From Podospora bellae-mahoneyi (taxonomy: Eukaryota > Ascomycota > Sordariomycetes > Sordariales > Podosporaceae), in NCBI RefSeq assembly GCF_035222275.1, contig NC_085886.1, forward strand, positions 248,001-312,000: a stretch of 64,000 nt of DNA. The letters are read 5' to 3'. The notes below the pieces were generated by a model. It searched no databases and was not told the DNA's origin. It saw only the letters and a program-made list of their open reading frames with translations. A program made the position numbers and the translations under genes. Below, piece by piece: positions 21,804 to 32,290 of this stretch (position 1 is the stretch's first letter; the number at the start of each line of letters is the position of its first letter).

Positions 21804-22490
21804 ATGGAGTCCCTCACGGCAAAATTTACAACGGCCTTCCGGTCAGAACGCCTTATCTATCGTGCAATCGATATGCAAGACATCCCCCTTGTGGCCCGCA
21901 TGCTCTGGGACCCTGTCAACCAAGGATTTGGCGATCCTACCTTGTACACCCCTCTCAGCGGCACCGTCGGTAGCGTCATGGTCCAAAAGGGACTTGAGGC
22001 AAGCCTCCTAGCCGTATTGATCTGCTTGCCCAATCCTCAGGCACAGCAAGCTGCTGCACCCGGTTTCCCGGGCAACAGTCTCCGTGCAGCCCAGGAAAGT
22101 GCCATCCCCATCGGCAGTCTGATGCTGGGCAAGCCGACTGCGCCCCAGACTGACCATTGGCGCTGGACAAGAATGGGACTGGGCATTGCAGAGGAGCACC
22201 AGGGTAATGGATACGGAAAGGAGGCTGTGAATTGGGCGCTTGACTGGGCCTTTGAGTTTGCAGGCATGCACCGTGTCGAGTTAACCACAGCCTCTTACAA
22301 CGACAGGGCTATTGCCATGTACAAGAGCTTGGGATTCAAAGAAGAGGGCAGAAAGAGAGAAACCATCTACATGGATAGGCGGTGGTGGGATATGGTTGAG
22401 TTTGGGATTCTGGAAGGTGAATGGGAGGCGCTGAGAGGCAAGAAGTCTGGCCAAAACGGTGGACAACGCGTTGTTCAAGGGGGCTTTTGA
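21804..22490 (+). CDS. GNAT-family N-acetyltransferase
   Basis: A 228-aa protein from ATG 21804. Features run in GNAT order: SERLIYRAIDMQDIPL (motif C, RimJ/RimL-like start), a long inserted loop of about 50 residues rich in Pro and Ala, MGLGIAEEHQGNGYGKEAVNWAL (motif A with the Q-x-x-G-x-G/A acetyl-CoA loop seen as HQGNGYG), then HRVELTTASYNDRAIAMYKSLGF (motif B). It would transfer acetyl from acetyl-CoA to an amine, perhaps a protein N-terminus or a small molecule. The tail after residue 205 is basic and probably disordered. Confidence 0.88.
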   Translation: MESLTAKFTTAFRSERLIYRAIDMQDIPLVARMLWDPVNQGFGDPTLYTPLSGTVGSVMVQKGLEASLLAVLICLPNPQAQQAAAPGFPGNSLRAAQESAIPIGSLMLGKPTAPQTDHWRWTRMGLGIAEEHQGNGYGKEAVNWALDWAFEFAGMHRVELTTASYNDRAIAMYKSLGFKEEGRKRETIYMDRRWWDMVEFGILEGEWEALRGKKSGQNGGQRVVQGGF

Positions 22491-23011
22491 AATATGAGAC
22501 GAGGTTCAGGGCTCGAGATGACATGAGAGCGACTGATTTGCGTTGAAGAAGCTCCATCCCATAGGTAGAACAATCGCTATGAAGGTATGCAATACAATGG
22601 ATTAGAAAAGAGCTGCATATGACATTGTACCTGGCCCACGTGATTCTCATTGAGAAGAGGTCAGAGAAACTTGACATTCACAATGTGCTGAGGCGTGCCA
22701 ATACATCTTTCTTGGTATCTGTATATGCAGTAAACTTCTAATGTCTCAAGCCAACGGCTCTGGTCCCCTCAGGCCTAAACAGTTACACGCTAATTGAGTT
22801 AGCAGAAGGAACCTTCAGGACTGATGAATTCTGTTTAGCAGCCTTCAATACCTACTAACCTTACTTGCCCTATATATCCCGATTGTTCCGCAAAGAATAC
22901 GCTGTTGAACGCTGTCATACTCTAATATTGCTCAGCTTGTTCTCACCTATTTGATCGCTGAAGAGATTTGTTTTGCGGAGCGAAAGACCACCACATTACT
23001 CACTCATCACC
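22491..23011. other. Intergenic, no gene seen
   Basis: A TATATA-containing stretch near 22870 could be the core promoter of the next gene. Nothing else was seen. Confidence 0.35.
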
Positions 23012-24197
23012 ATGACACCCCAAGCGACAAAAAGAAAGCGAGAAACTTCTACCTCGGATCCCACTTCCACAGGTACTGGTCGGTCACTCCTCTTCAAACC
23101 AGATATTCTACTGCTTCGCGTGGACTACACCGATCATCCAACCCTAAATCAGGAAATCGATGACCTCCACAAGGTATTGGAAAGCAAGGGCTGTACAGCG
23201 AGTGTGGTTGTCATTTCGACGAAGAAATCATGGGACTCCATACGGCCAACAGTGCTATCTCACTTATCAGTCTATGAACACGGCCAGGCTCGGAATAAAA
23301 TTAGCATTCTTTCTTCACATGGTGGCTGGTCAGTCAATACAGGACTGTCGTTCTCAAGGTAACTGGCGGATACTTATGTAAGGTGTGCATGACTGTGCCA
23401 CAAGGTGCTGATAGTTGTTCAGTCACAATGTCCCCTGGCGGATGAAGAGACTCCGATCAGACGTTTTGACTTCGGTTTCATGCAGAGCAGCATGACAATA
23501 GTGTGAACCAACACATGCGAGACCGGCAAGCCTCACAGGCGGCCATTCTCATCGAGAGAATGTGAGTGCTTACATACTCATGATTCCACCTAGGACATTT
23601 TCTTCCAACTAAAGTCCTAATTGTAGCAAGCAATGCTACAAACCCGAGGCATCTTTCCAGTGGTCTCATTTCAAGGGCTTGATTCGGAGCGCAACGTGCC
23701 ATGTGCTTGTTGTCCTCGACTGCTGCGCGGCTGGTGGAGCACTTTTTTTGCAAAGTGACAACCAGATTGATCGCTTTGAGAGGTCCGAGAAATATGCCAA
23801 GTCGGTCATCTATGCTTACCCATGGAAGGGAACGACGACTGGGGAACTGAGCACGGCGCTTTTGCAAGTGATCAACAATTGGAGACCGGATACCACCAAT
23901 CTATCGGCAGGGAAGATTATTGAAGATGTCGGACTGATCCTGGCAACAAAGATGCTGAAAGCCCGGAGAGAACTCACTAAGCAGAACCGCGGGGACAAAA
24001 GGTCGGACTGCTCAGACGAAGAGAGGTCGCTCTCGCAGCCAGGACTCTTTGATCTGCACAGCGCAAGGGACGACGGAACAAAAGAGCAGTTTCTTCTGAC
24101 AGGCAGAGAACTCAAGATTCCTACGCTCAAAAAAAAAAAAAAAAGAAAAAAAAAGAAAAAGAAGCCCGCGACTGATGGCACGGATATACCATGGTAA
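23012..24197 (+). CDS. Caspase-like (orphan metacaspase-type) protein, exon model partial
   Basis: The first exon starts at ATG 23012 with a KRKR basic cluster, then DILLLRVDYTDHPTLNQEIDDLHKVLESKG, the usual opening of a caspase p20 fold. Near its end ILSSHGG takes the place of the catalytic His box. The last exon begins at 23627 after a TTGTAG acceptor and has KPEASFQWSHFKGLI, then VLVVLDCCAAGGA, the p20 cysteine motif of the C14 family. A middle exon ends at a GTGAGT donor (23562). I could not fit the first intron without a phase problem, so it is unresolved or decayed. After the p20 region comes a long charged tail and a poly-Lys run. Stand-alone caspases of this kind occur in fungi near NLR-type genes. 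Activity is uncertain. Confidence 0.5.
24129..24165 (+). repeat. Poly-A microsatellite coding a poly-lysine run
   Basis: An A-tract of 15 followed by interrupted A runs sits inside the last exon of the caspase-like gene and codes about a dozen lysines. Such tracts slip easily, so the length of this exon may vary between strains or contain a sequencing error. Confidence 0.75.
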
Positions 24198-24524
24198 CTG
24201 ATCATCATCATCGATCCAAGAGAAAGTCATTTGAAAGTTGCATTAGGATAGTTGGAGCCAGACCTTGGCGCAGATGAACCTTAATAAATCCTGGCTTTAT
24301 TTTTGGACTTTTCTGACGGTTTAAACCACCTTCTGGGCGCATATGTGGCTTGAGATGACTATACCTGCAGTGTAAGGTCGGTAAGGTAGGCTTAAATAGC
24401 AAGCGCCCACCATAACCTTTAACAGTTACCTGCCCAGAGACATCCAATTCAACCAGCGGGCACCGAAAGACAGATCGCTCTTTTCGCATTAAACTTACTG
24501 CATACGGCATCGAACAAAGCCAAA

Positions 24525-25463
24525 ATGTCGGCCAACAACCGTGCTGAATCCAGTTGGATTTCTGACCTCAGCAGCGCGTTGCCCACACCGTCCCATGATC
24601 CAACCACCGCTTCCTTGGAGTCCTCCATCATTGCCTTAATCTACGGCGTCAATCGTATCGAAACTGCCGGCACAACACTTCATATACCGCCGAACTCTGT
24701 CGCGAGATCTTTCGCAATGCACCACCCAACCGCGTCGAAGCAGAGTCCAATAAACTTACAGCCACAGCCCCCTCTCATCACCGTGACGCCGTCCTAGCCG
24801 ATCTCACCCTGAACGGTCGCAAGTCCGCCGACCTCGAACGCGCCTACAAGGAAGTCGCTCAGCACGCCGAAGCCTTGGTTCACCTTGTCAACTACATCAT
24901 TCTGCGCAACGAGCCCTGGTCAGAAGAGCTCATCCTCCAAACCCATCGCATCCTCTGCAACCAACTCAGCACAGGTAGCCGCTCTGCCAAAGAAAATGAC
25001 GAGATCGACGCGGGCAAATACAGGGCCCACGTGGCTGCTGTGAAATACAATCTAAAAGGTGGAGGGAAACCAAAAAAAGACACTCTGCATACGAGCCAAC
25101 ACCGTGCCGTCGTATATGAAAAGAATTTGTCGATATGCTGAGCCAGGACTGCACGGAACAAAGGGCCTACAGCGAGCCGTATGAGCTTGCGGCGAGATAT
25201 CACCACAAATTTGCCTTCATTCATCCTTTTGGGGATAGAAATGGGAGGATGGGCCGCCTGGTGTTGAATACTCTGATGTTGAAGTACGCAGGTCATGTCA
25301 CTGTCCTGGGAAGTGAGCCGCTGTGGGGAGAGAAGGGTGAGGATTGGATGGGGAGGATTTGACGGAGGATCAGAAGGTACATGCGATTGAGAAGAGGGCT
25401 CAGAGGGAGTATATTGATATGGTCTCCTGGGGAGGCAGAGTGTTTCATAAGGAGGATTTGTAG
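24525..25463 (+). pseudogene. Broken Fic/DOC-domain gene (fossil)
   Basis: Successive frames carry parts of a fungal Fic-domain (AMPylator-type) protein in the right order. First comes an N-terminal helix region with ALIYGVNRIETAG, then ADLERAYKEVAQHAEAL, then EIDAGKYRAHVAAVKYN, and finally the core with HPFGDRNGRMGRLVLN near 25220-25260. The coding sense is clear, but the frame is interrupted about three times, so it is read as a fossil. It lies next to the caspase-like gene. Confidence 0.6.
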
Positions 25464-25769
25464 GTTGAGCCGGAAAGGCAAACGTGGCATGATGAGTGTC
25501 TGGGGTTGTTGCAGGATCTTTCAGGAAGCAATGAAATATATTTTGGGTTCATAATCGAGGATGGTGAGGCCCTCAACGTGAGGATCAGCAGTGATATTGA
25601 CGGGGGCTCTATACCTACCACGCCCGATACAACACAGTTCATGCCGGTCTTGATAGCTCAGCGAGTTTTTTATTCATCTTGCAAAACCACCAAAAGCTCC
25701 TAGCCCGATAGTTCGATAATAACTTGCAGCGATAACAGATATCGTGAAAATTCAGTGCACCTCCCAACA
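25464..25769. other. Intergenic, no gene seen
   Basis: Region between the Fic relic and the 3' end of the minus-strand 2EXR-like gene; nothing recognised. Confidence 0.35.
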
Positions 25770-27755
25770 TCAACCAGAAGAACGCATGACCTCGTGACAG
25801 AAATGCCAGTAGCTGATCCTTGGCTCTTTGCCTTCCCTCTCCTCTCTTTCCCAAACCTCTAGAGGCTTATTCAGGACTTCATGTGATACTTCGTGAAAGT
25901 AATCGATGGGAGGAGTTTGTGCATCACTGTCATCGCCAGTGTGGGGTTCGGGGGCCTCCAGAGGTTCGAGTCGAGTGCTGCAAGCGCTGAAACTCATCTG
26001 CTTGTAATACCGGTCATCCCCCAGCACCATTTTCTCCGCCGCTTCCTTGAGCTTGTTTTCCTGAGATCTGATGAAGGCATAGTACTTTTGCACATCAGTT
26101 GCCATCATGGTCATGGTATCCTCCGTGTACGCCCAAGGATAGGCCAAGTGAGCGTAGAATCGATGCAGAGGGCCACGACGGCTATCCTTCAACCGGGCAA
26201 GAGGGCTCAAGATGTTGTGGTAGGCCTGCTCGATCTGCCTTCCTTGATCGACAGTCAACCTGTCGTGACCAACTGGTGGGGTGCCCGGGGGATTAATCGT
26301 GATGACTCTCAGGGTGAGACCTGGGCCGTTGATCTTGTCATTGACATACTCAACCGTGTCGACCCAATCTGTAATGGCCGGGTGGTCAGGGCTGCTGGGC
26401 CAAGAGTGATGCATGTAGGCAGGGAACACAAGCTCAAGAAAGCGAAGAGACGCGAGGCTGTTGGAGGGCACTTGATCCCTCAGAAACCTACTAGCCGTGA
26501 GCCGAGTGTTTGGGTAGGTGTCCGCCCAGGGCAGAGATGGTATGATGTCAGGGTCCAGCATGTCGCCATAGTCGTGAACGATGAACCGGTTGGTGGAAAA
26601 GAACACGTGCTGAGCCTCGTAGTACAGAGTTCGGCATACGAGGAAGAGGTCTGTTGGCGGAGCCCAGCATCGACAGTGCGATGAGACGGCAGTGTGTTGC
26701 AAACGACAAAAGCAGCCGGCGTGGTAGTTACCGGGTGTGGTACACTCAAGCCAGCAGTTGTTGAACTGGCATCCGTGGTGATGGTCACGACGGCAAGAAA
26801 TATGCAGGTCGTTATTGTAGCCCGGCTGGTGCTGCATCGAATATGTTGGTCGATTCGCCCTATAGGCCTGCCCATCCCATGATACCTCTTTGATGGGGGT
26901 AACTAGATTGGTGAAACCCAAGATCCGGAGCCTCAACTCACGAGGAAGGTCAAGGAAGTGCGAGGCAACTTGTGAAGAACTTGCAGCTGAACGCTGGGTT
27001 CTTGGGAGAGGTACGAGCCCAAGGCACTTCTGAACCACTTCATCTACCAGGTTCTGCAGCTCAAAGTCTGGCCTATTCCCAAGTCTGACATGGCAGCCTT
27101 TGAGACGGGGCAGCGTAAGGAGAGGCGCGAGAGCAAGCTTTCCCGCCTCAACATCTCCATGATCAACGTCGCAGACGAAAAAAAGCGTCAGGCGATCTTG
27201 TGGTATCTCCGAAAGATGGCGTGCTGCCGCCTCCCACTTCAACAGCAGAGACAGGGCAGACGGATCTGTGCTGCGCAAAGGGGGCTGGTGAGCTTTGCTG
27301 TGGGTCCTTTCACACCAGGATCTTCCGACAGAGGGGAGCTCATCGGTTGCCAGGCAGCAGTCAGCAACGTTGTCCCCTCCTGAAGTCTCTTGATGGCAGG
27401 ATGTATGGTTTAGCACCACCTTCAGGCAGGTCAGCGAACCCAGAGCTGTACCTGTCAGGGCCAACAGTGGGTCGGAAGGGCCTGGGGAAGAGTGAATGAC
27501 GAAGACGTTTTCGGCGTACAGCAGACCAGCGGCCTCTTTATAGATTGTACGGCATGATAGCAAAAGACCATGAAATCCAAGATGTCGTTTTACCAGCTTA
27601 TCCGTTGCGGAGATATGGTGGTTGCGGTGTAAGTTGAAGACAAGACTTGCAGCGACATGCTCTGTAGCTGCGACGCCCATGAACTCGTAAATGCGGCGGC
27701 GTGTCTTGGGCGAGAGGCGCAGCAGCGGGTTCGCACGATCAGACTGTAGCAGCAT
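25770..27755 (-). CDS. Double F-box/2EXR-like protein
   Basis: An intronless 661-aa frame; the ATG at 27755 is used because the upstream extension begins with TTG. It has two modules of the same kind. The first is NPLLRLSPKTRRRIYEFMG followed by LLLSCRTIYKEAAGLLY. The second is HFLDLPRELRLRILGFT followed by LFLVCRTLYYEAQHVFF and SLRFLELVFP. Each starts with the F-box-like or 2EXR-like helical motif and continues to a CR-T/L-Y-EA signature common in large fungal families. Cys/His-rich SSHCRCWAPP and a His-rich stretch (RRDHHHGCQ) lie between. It has a tandem paralogue just upstream. No enzyme motif is seen; a protein-interaction or ubiquitin-adaptor role is conceivable. Confidence 0.75.
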   Translation of the reverse strand: MLLQSDRANPLLRLSPKTRRRIYEFMGVAATEHVAASLVFNLHRNHHISATDKLVKRHLGFHGLLLSCRTIYKEAAGLLYAENVFVIHSSPGPSDPLLALTGTALGSLTCLKVVLNHTSCHQETSGGDNVADCCLATDELPSVGRSWCERTHSKAHQPPLRSTDPSALSLLLKWEAAARHLSEIPQDRLTLFFVCDVDHGDVEAGKLALAPLLTLPRLKGCHVRLGNRPDFELQNLVDEVVQKCLGLVPLPRTQRSAASSSQVASHFLDLPRELRLRILGFTNLVTPIKEVSWDGQAYRANRPTYSMQHQPGYNNDLHISCRRDHHHGCQFNNCWLECTTPGNYHAGCFCRLQHTAVSSHCRCWAPPTDLFLVCRTLYYEAQHVFFSTNRFIVHDYGDMLDPDIIPSLPWADTYPNTRLTASRFLRDQVPSNSLASLRFLELVFPAYMHHSWPSSPDHPAITDWVDTVEYVNDKINGPGLTLRVITINPPGTPPVGHDRLTVDQGRQIEQAYHNILSPLARLKDSRRGPLHRFYAHLAYPWAYTEDTMTMMATDVQKYYAFIRSQENKLKEAAEKMVLGDDRYYKQMSFSACSTRLEPLEAPEPHTGDDSDAQTPPIDYFHEVSHEVLNKPLEVWEREEREGKEPRISYWHFCHEVMRSSG

Positions 27756-28121
27756 GGCTGAGAGACGGCTGTTTGTTTCGATGTTGGACAAAAGTGAAAG
27801 AAAACCATGACTTCACCTGTTTTGCAGAAGTTTCCCAGGTGCCTTACCTAGGTAGGTATGCAGGTGTTCAGTGTGGTCGTTGCTTTGGCCAGAGGCAAAT
27901 GCGTTCCGCATGATATTTGCTTGATCGACAGGAGCCCTGGCCGCGCTTTACCCAACTTGTTGGTCTTAGGAGGCGGTCAACGGCACTTCACGCGAGATCA
28001 AATTTCAAAATGGCAACATTGGTTTGTAATTCTGATTTCCCACTCCACGCCTACTGAAGGGTTTTGTTTTAATAATTATTTTTGAAAGAATGTGGTGGCC
28101 AGCGATCACTGGAACTATTCC
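27756..28121. other. Intergenic with a CCTAGG-centred palindrome
   Basis: Contains ACCTAGGTAGGTA near 27846-27858, one of the dispersed palindromic motifs of this window. No gene was seen. Confidence 0.4.
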
Positions 28122-30018
28122 TTAATTCTCACGCTTGAAGTTCCACAACCACGAACTGTACAGCGGCTCGTCTACCAGACGCTGTCTCGTAATGCTCATC
28201 ACCCAGTACATACCGCTCCCAGCGCTCTTCAGCTCGCGCTCATCCTCATTTAACGAGTCGTAGTAGTTCTGGTCAGTTGGCCATTTCCAGGGAACCGGGT
28301 AGTAGGCAAAAAATCTCGCTAGTCCTCCCGGTTCAGCCTCGCTAGCCACACCCCAAGACGCAAAGGGTGCCGTGATGCGTGCATAACCACCCGTAATCAT
28401 GTCCCCTTGGACTCTAGTGAGGTTTTCATAATTTTCAGGCCAGTCACTATGCCTACAGTAGACTATATCCTCCATATAAAGCCGCAAGGTCAACCCAGGG
28501 AGGTTCAGTTTGGTGCGTGCCCATTTTATAGTCTTGGTCCAGTCAAGCGCAGCTGGATGGTTTTCTAGGGGCCATGTGCGGTAGCTAAAAGCCGGAAAGA
28601 TAAGTTCCAGGAACCGAAGATGTGACAGGCACTTTTCAGTAACCATAAACTTCAAAAAGTCGCTCACTGCAAAGCTCATGTGGGGATACTCGACTAACGC
28701 GAGCCAATCAAAGTTATCCCGAATGATAAAACGGTTGCGAGAGAAAAAAATGTGCTGAGCTTCATCGCAAAGCTTCCGACATATGAGAAACAAGGCCGTG
28801 GGCGGGGCCCAGCATCGGCAGGAAGATGAAGCAGAGGAGTGAGCGAGGCGACAGAAACATTCTATTGAAGCTTTCTTGCCGGCTTTCCTCCAACACCAAC
28901 CAAATCGATATCCGCTTTGAAAGTGCAAAGGGCGGTGATGGTCGATGGCCACGCGATTTGGGCACCATTTGACTAGCCAAATAGCCAGGCCCATGCTGTC
29001 GACCTTGGCAAAACCAATTGACCTCCTTCAGGGGAGTCACCAAATCAGTATACTCGAGTATGCGCAAAGGTATTTCGCGCGGGAGGCTGAGTAGATTACA
29101 CCCAGCCGCTTGTCCACGGATATTGAGCATCTTGGGACGAGGTTGAATGTTGCCGGTCAGGCCAACCACCAAGGACTCTGCCATTCGCAGCAGTTTTGGT
29201 TCTCGAGCTGCCGACAATCTGACGTGACAGTCCTTCAGACGGGGGAGAAGGCGCAACGATGTGATAACAGCGGTAGCAATGCATGGGTCGTCGTCAGCAA
29301 CGTTACATACAATAGCAAGCTCAAGCCGCCCTGCTGTTAGGCCTTGGGATAAGTAAACAACCGTCGCCTCCCACTCCTCCAATATTTCTTGGGACCGAGT
29401 ATCATCGCTTCTCAAAGGCGGATCGTGTGACTGGTGCGCTGCCCACGTGCATGCATCTCGCGACTTGAAAGCCCAATAAGGAGCCCATTTGTTCTTCCGA
29501 CAGCATGGACTCAAGAGCCCACCGTGGCATGCGGCCTGGTTGAGTACAATCTTGAGGCAGGTCAAAGATGCTAGGGTGGTGGTTGACAATGAGAGTAGCG
29601 ACTTAGAGAGCCAGGCCCGAAGTAACGGATGACGAACATGCCCCTGGAATACATCAAAGGCTGTCAATTCTTCGTGGATGGCCTGGCAAGTCTGTAGCAG
29701 GCTCCAAACGGTCTTAGCACTCTCGTTGTAAGCTTGAGGCTTTCCACAGCTGTTGAGATGGAAGATAAACCCTAGTGTAGTAGAATAGGGAGAGCTGGTG
29801 CGAGCACATAGGTAATAGACGTGATTTCGGACGCTGATCGGAACTCGAAATAAAGGACTGTGTGGGGTAAATATGATGGTGGTGGTTGGGGATGTCGAAG
29901 AAGCTTGGAGTAGTTGCCCGCATGTTGGGGACACAACTTGAAGGCGGTGCAGCGACAGGAGCCACAGTGCTAACACTGTGCATAGGACTGTGAAGTCGAC
30001 TGTGCCCAATGCCGGCAA
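28122..30018 (-). pseudogene. Broken tandem paralogue of the double F-box/2EXR-like gene
   Basis: Two overlapping minus frames (30018-28762 and 28994-28122) together cover the same domain order as the intact neighbour. They share LASLTCLKIVLNQAACH, LLSLPREIPLRILEYTDLVTPLKEVNW, SSSCRCWAPPTALFLICRKL and LRFLELIFPAFSYR with it. The frame changes once near 28960-28990, and no ATG is found at the expected N-terminus; the first codon used by the long frame is TTG. It therefore looks like a tandem duplicate that lost its start and its frame, although a missed intron or an assembly error at the junction is possible. Confidence 0.6.
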
Positions 30019-31222
30019 AGGTTGTTACATATTCACGGTCGATACAGGCTATTAATTACACTGAGTGCATTTGACCTGTCGACCCCAGGCCCAGGACGAA
30101 CAGGAATTTGACTATCAGATATAATCCATGCAAACCAACAACGTACACAGGATACCTAACTTCTGAACCAATGTCTGCGTTGGCATTTCATTTAAACTAC
30201 ATGTGCACCCACTGTATATAGGTGCGACCGCATGGTCACGGCAGCCCCGGGCTCCAAGCAACCGACAATGCGGTGTTCACCTACCTAGGTAGGTAGGCGG
30301 AGACCCCGTCGACCTGTTTTGGATCAGGCATGTCTTTATCGAAACTCGATGTCTTGAACATCAAATCTACACCCGGAAATACTTACTTAAAGTCCACGAT
30401 CCTCTGTGTGTGAGCCTTCTTGGTAAGTCTTACAGCACAATATCCATTTTCTTTGACGTTGATTACCTTACACTATCTGTGCATTTTCCTCGCTGGCGAG
30501 GTTCATGCTCGAATCATACCCTAGCGGGCAAAGCTCTTCTCTGAACATATTGGTCTCAGCGGCACATTCCATATATCCCATTTCTTTACCGTCAACCCTT
30601 TGGCTTCTTTTGGCTGTCAAACTTGTTCGACATTGTCTATATACCCAGGTACCGACTTGCAATCACCTGCATCCGACAGCCGCTTTGACATTTCTTTTCT
30701 TGGCACAAATCCACCAACACTAGAGCTTAAGCGGTCCGAAAGTGAGAGCGGCTTTGACAAGGCAACTTGGTACCGAAGCTGGATCGTCTACTCAAAACCC
30801 AGCTGGATTGCTCTAGAAGACATTAGCCGCCGGGCCTACAACTACATTGACCCCAAAGGAAAGATTAGCGAGGGCACCTACACAAGAGAGCATACCCTCG
30901 TTGCTACTTTATGCCACCGGGTACCGCGAGATGGTTGAACAGTTTTGGATAGCCTTCTGGACAGTATATTGATGTGGTTTTGCTGTTGCGTTCTTTTTGC
31001 TTTTTTTGTGGTTTTGCAATTTCTTTGGTCCCCTTGGTTCCTTTTCTTTTTTGTTTTTTATTTTTCTTTTTGTTCTGGCTAGAATGGCGTGTTCATTGTT
31101 TCTAAGTTTGAATTTCATTTTGTTGTATCGTAGTGTTAATGGCATATCTATTGGCTTGATGCTGGAGTGCTATTGTACATGAGTTTTCTTGCTTTGATCT
31201 CGCCTGTGTACCGAGATAGAAA
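30019..31222. other. Intergenic with palindrome, one ATG-less frame and a T-rich tract
   Basis: An ACCTACCTAGGTAGGTAGG palindrome lies near 30280-30300. A plus frame at 30600-30938 (112 codons) has protein-like composition (WYRSWIVYSKPSWIALEDIS) but starts with TTG, so its status is open. At 30990-31080 there is a T-rich tract. No RNA gene was seen. Confidence 0.35.
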
Positions 31223-32290
31223 TTAGTTGCTCGTGTTCCAACCAAGCTCTGCTCCTGTACTACGCCTTTGTGTGTTCGTCCGGGAAACAACTGGTCGTCT
31301 GGTAGACTTGACATGCAGGTACCCAGCAAAAGGTATTGAGGGCGTTGTCCCATTTGCTGGTAGCGATCCACTGCTCGAGAGAGGAAACGGCGGGGGTGGC
31401 ATAAGACCAACATCCCTGTGAGGCTGGTAGTGCACTGGCCCTTGAAGAGGGATAGGTGATTCGAAGTCCCCAGCCATCTCTTTTGAGCCCATTTCTGACG
31501 TGGGCAACGTCGGCATGCTGGTGTTGAGAGGGCCTCGCGGGAGTAGCAACGGAGCTTCGCGGCCTTTCTGAGATGCCCGACTCTCTTTCCGCCATCGATT
31601 TGTATGCGAGCGGGCGTTGGACTGAATGGTGCGGATGCCAGCCGACATACACGCCGCCTCAACCACCTCCCATTTCTCCCCCACCCGATCCGCCAGCGGA
31701 GTCCACATCTGCTTACGCAGGGCCATGTACTCGTGAGAGATGCGCTCTAGCCTTTGACTGTCTTGTTCAAGTGCGCCTCGTCTCTCCATAAGCCGTTCGT
31801 ATCGTTTGCGGCACGCATTAGCCGTCTTGGTCGGAAAGTAGGTTCGTTGCAATTCCACCCAGTGCTTGCCACGGGACCGCCCCAGTACAAGCGTTCTATC
31901 ATCCGCCGCACTCCAAGTTCCGTAGTTGTAGGCTGAGTGAGAGTACTCTGGAACAACAACATCGTCTTCTGGGGGCGGTTCCCCTTCCCCCTCTATTTCT
32001 CTGTTTTTGTCCTTGTATCCTGCAGTGGCTCTGGAGCTTTCGTTCTCGCTAGACGTTCTCGGCGCTGGAAATGGTATCCCATCATATGAAGTGACTGGAG
32101 GCGCCATTATCGACTGCAAGGAGTACTGCCAGCTTGGCTCTTGCGAAATAGTCGGCTGTGGCGCATGTGACGAGGCCCCGTGATAGCTGATTTGGTCGTC
32201 GGTAATCCAGCCCCTGGAAGATCCGGGTTCCTTTATTAACGGAGGTTCTCCACTTCTGGTTGGAGGCTGAAGGCTTCGTGGTCTTGACAT
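31223..32290 (-). CDS. Myb/SANT-like DNA-binding protein
   Basis: A 355-aa frame from ATG 32290. After a disordered N-terminus, a Myb/SANT-like helix bundle is visible at about residues 122-172. It carries the spaced tryptophans of YGTWSAADDRTL and GKHWVELQR, then FPTKTANACRKRYERL, which is the recognition-helix pattern. The C-terminal 150 residues are Pro/Ser-rich. It is most probably a nuclear transcription factor of a fungal-specific Myb family. No partner is visible next to it. A minus frame at 32513-32767 might be an upstream exon, but I see no need for it. Confidence 0.8.
   Translation of the reverse strand: MSRPRSLQPPTRSGEPPLIKEPGSSRGWITDDQISYHGASSHAPQPTISQEPSWQYSLQSIMAPPVTSYDGIPFPAPRTSSENESSRATAGYKDKNREIEGEGEPPPEDDVVVPEYSHSAYNYGTWSAADDRTLVLGRSRGKHWVELQRTYFPTKTANACRKRYERLMERRGALEQDSQRLERISHEYMALRKQMWTPLADRVGEKWEVVEAACMSAGIRTIQSNARSHTNRWRKESRASQKGREAPLLLPRGPLNTSMPTLPTSEMGSKEMAGDFESPIPLQGPVHYQPHRDVGLMPPPPFPLSSSGSLPANGTTPSIPFAGYLHVKSTRRPVVSRTNTQRRSTGAELGWNTSN

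Noticed and set aside
15521-22490. A full secondary-metabolite cluster
   Set aside because: No polyketide, peptide or terpene synthase is present; only a possible tailoring group is proposed.
30600-30938. 112-codon plus frame with protein-like composition
   Set aside because: Starts with TTG and has no convincing splice partner; kept only as a note in the gap entry.
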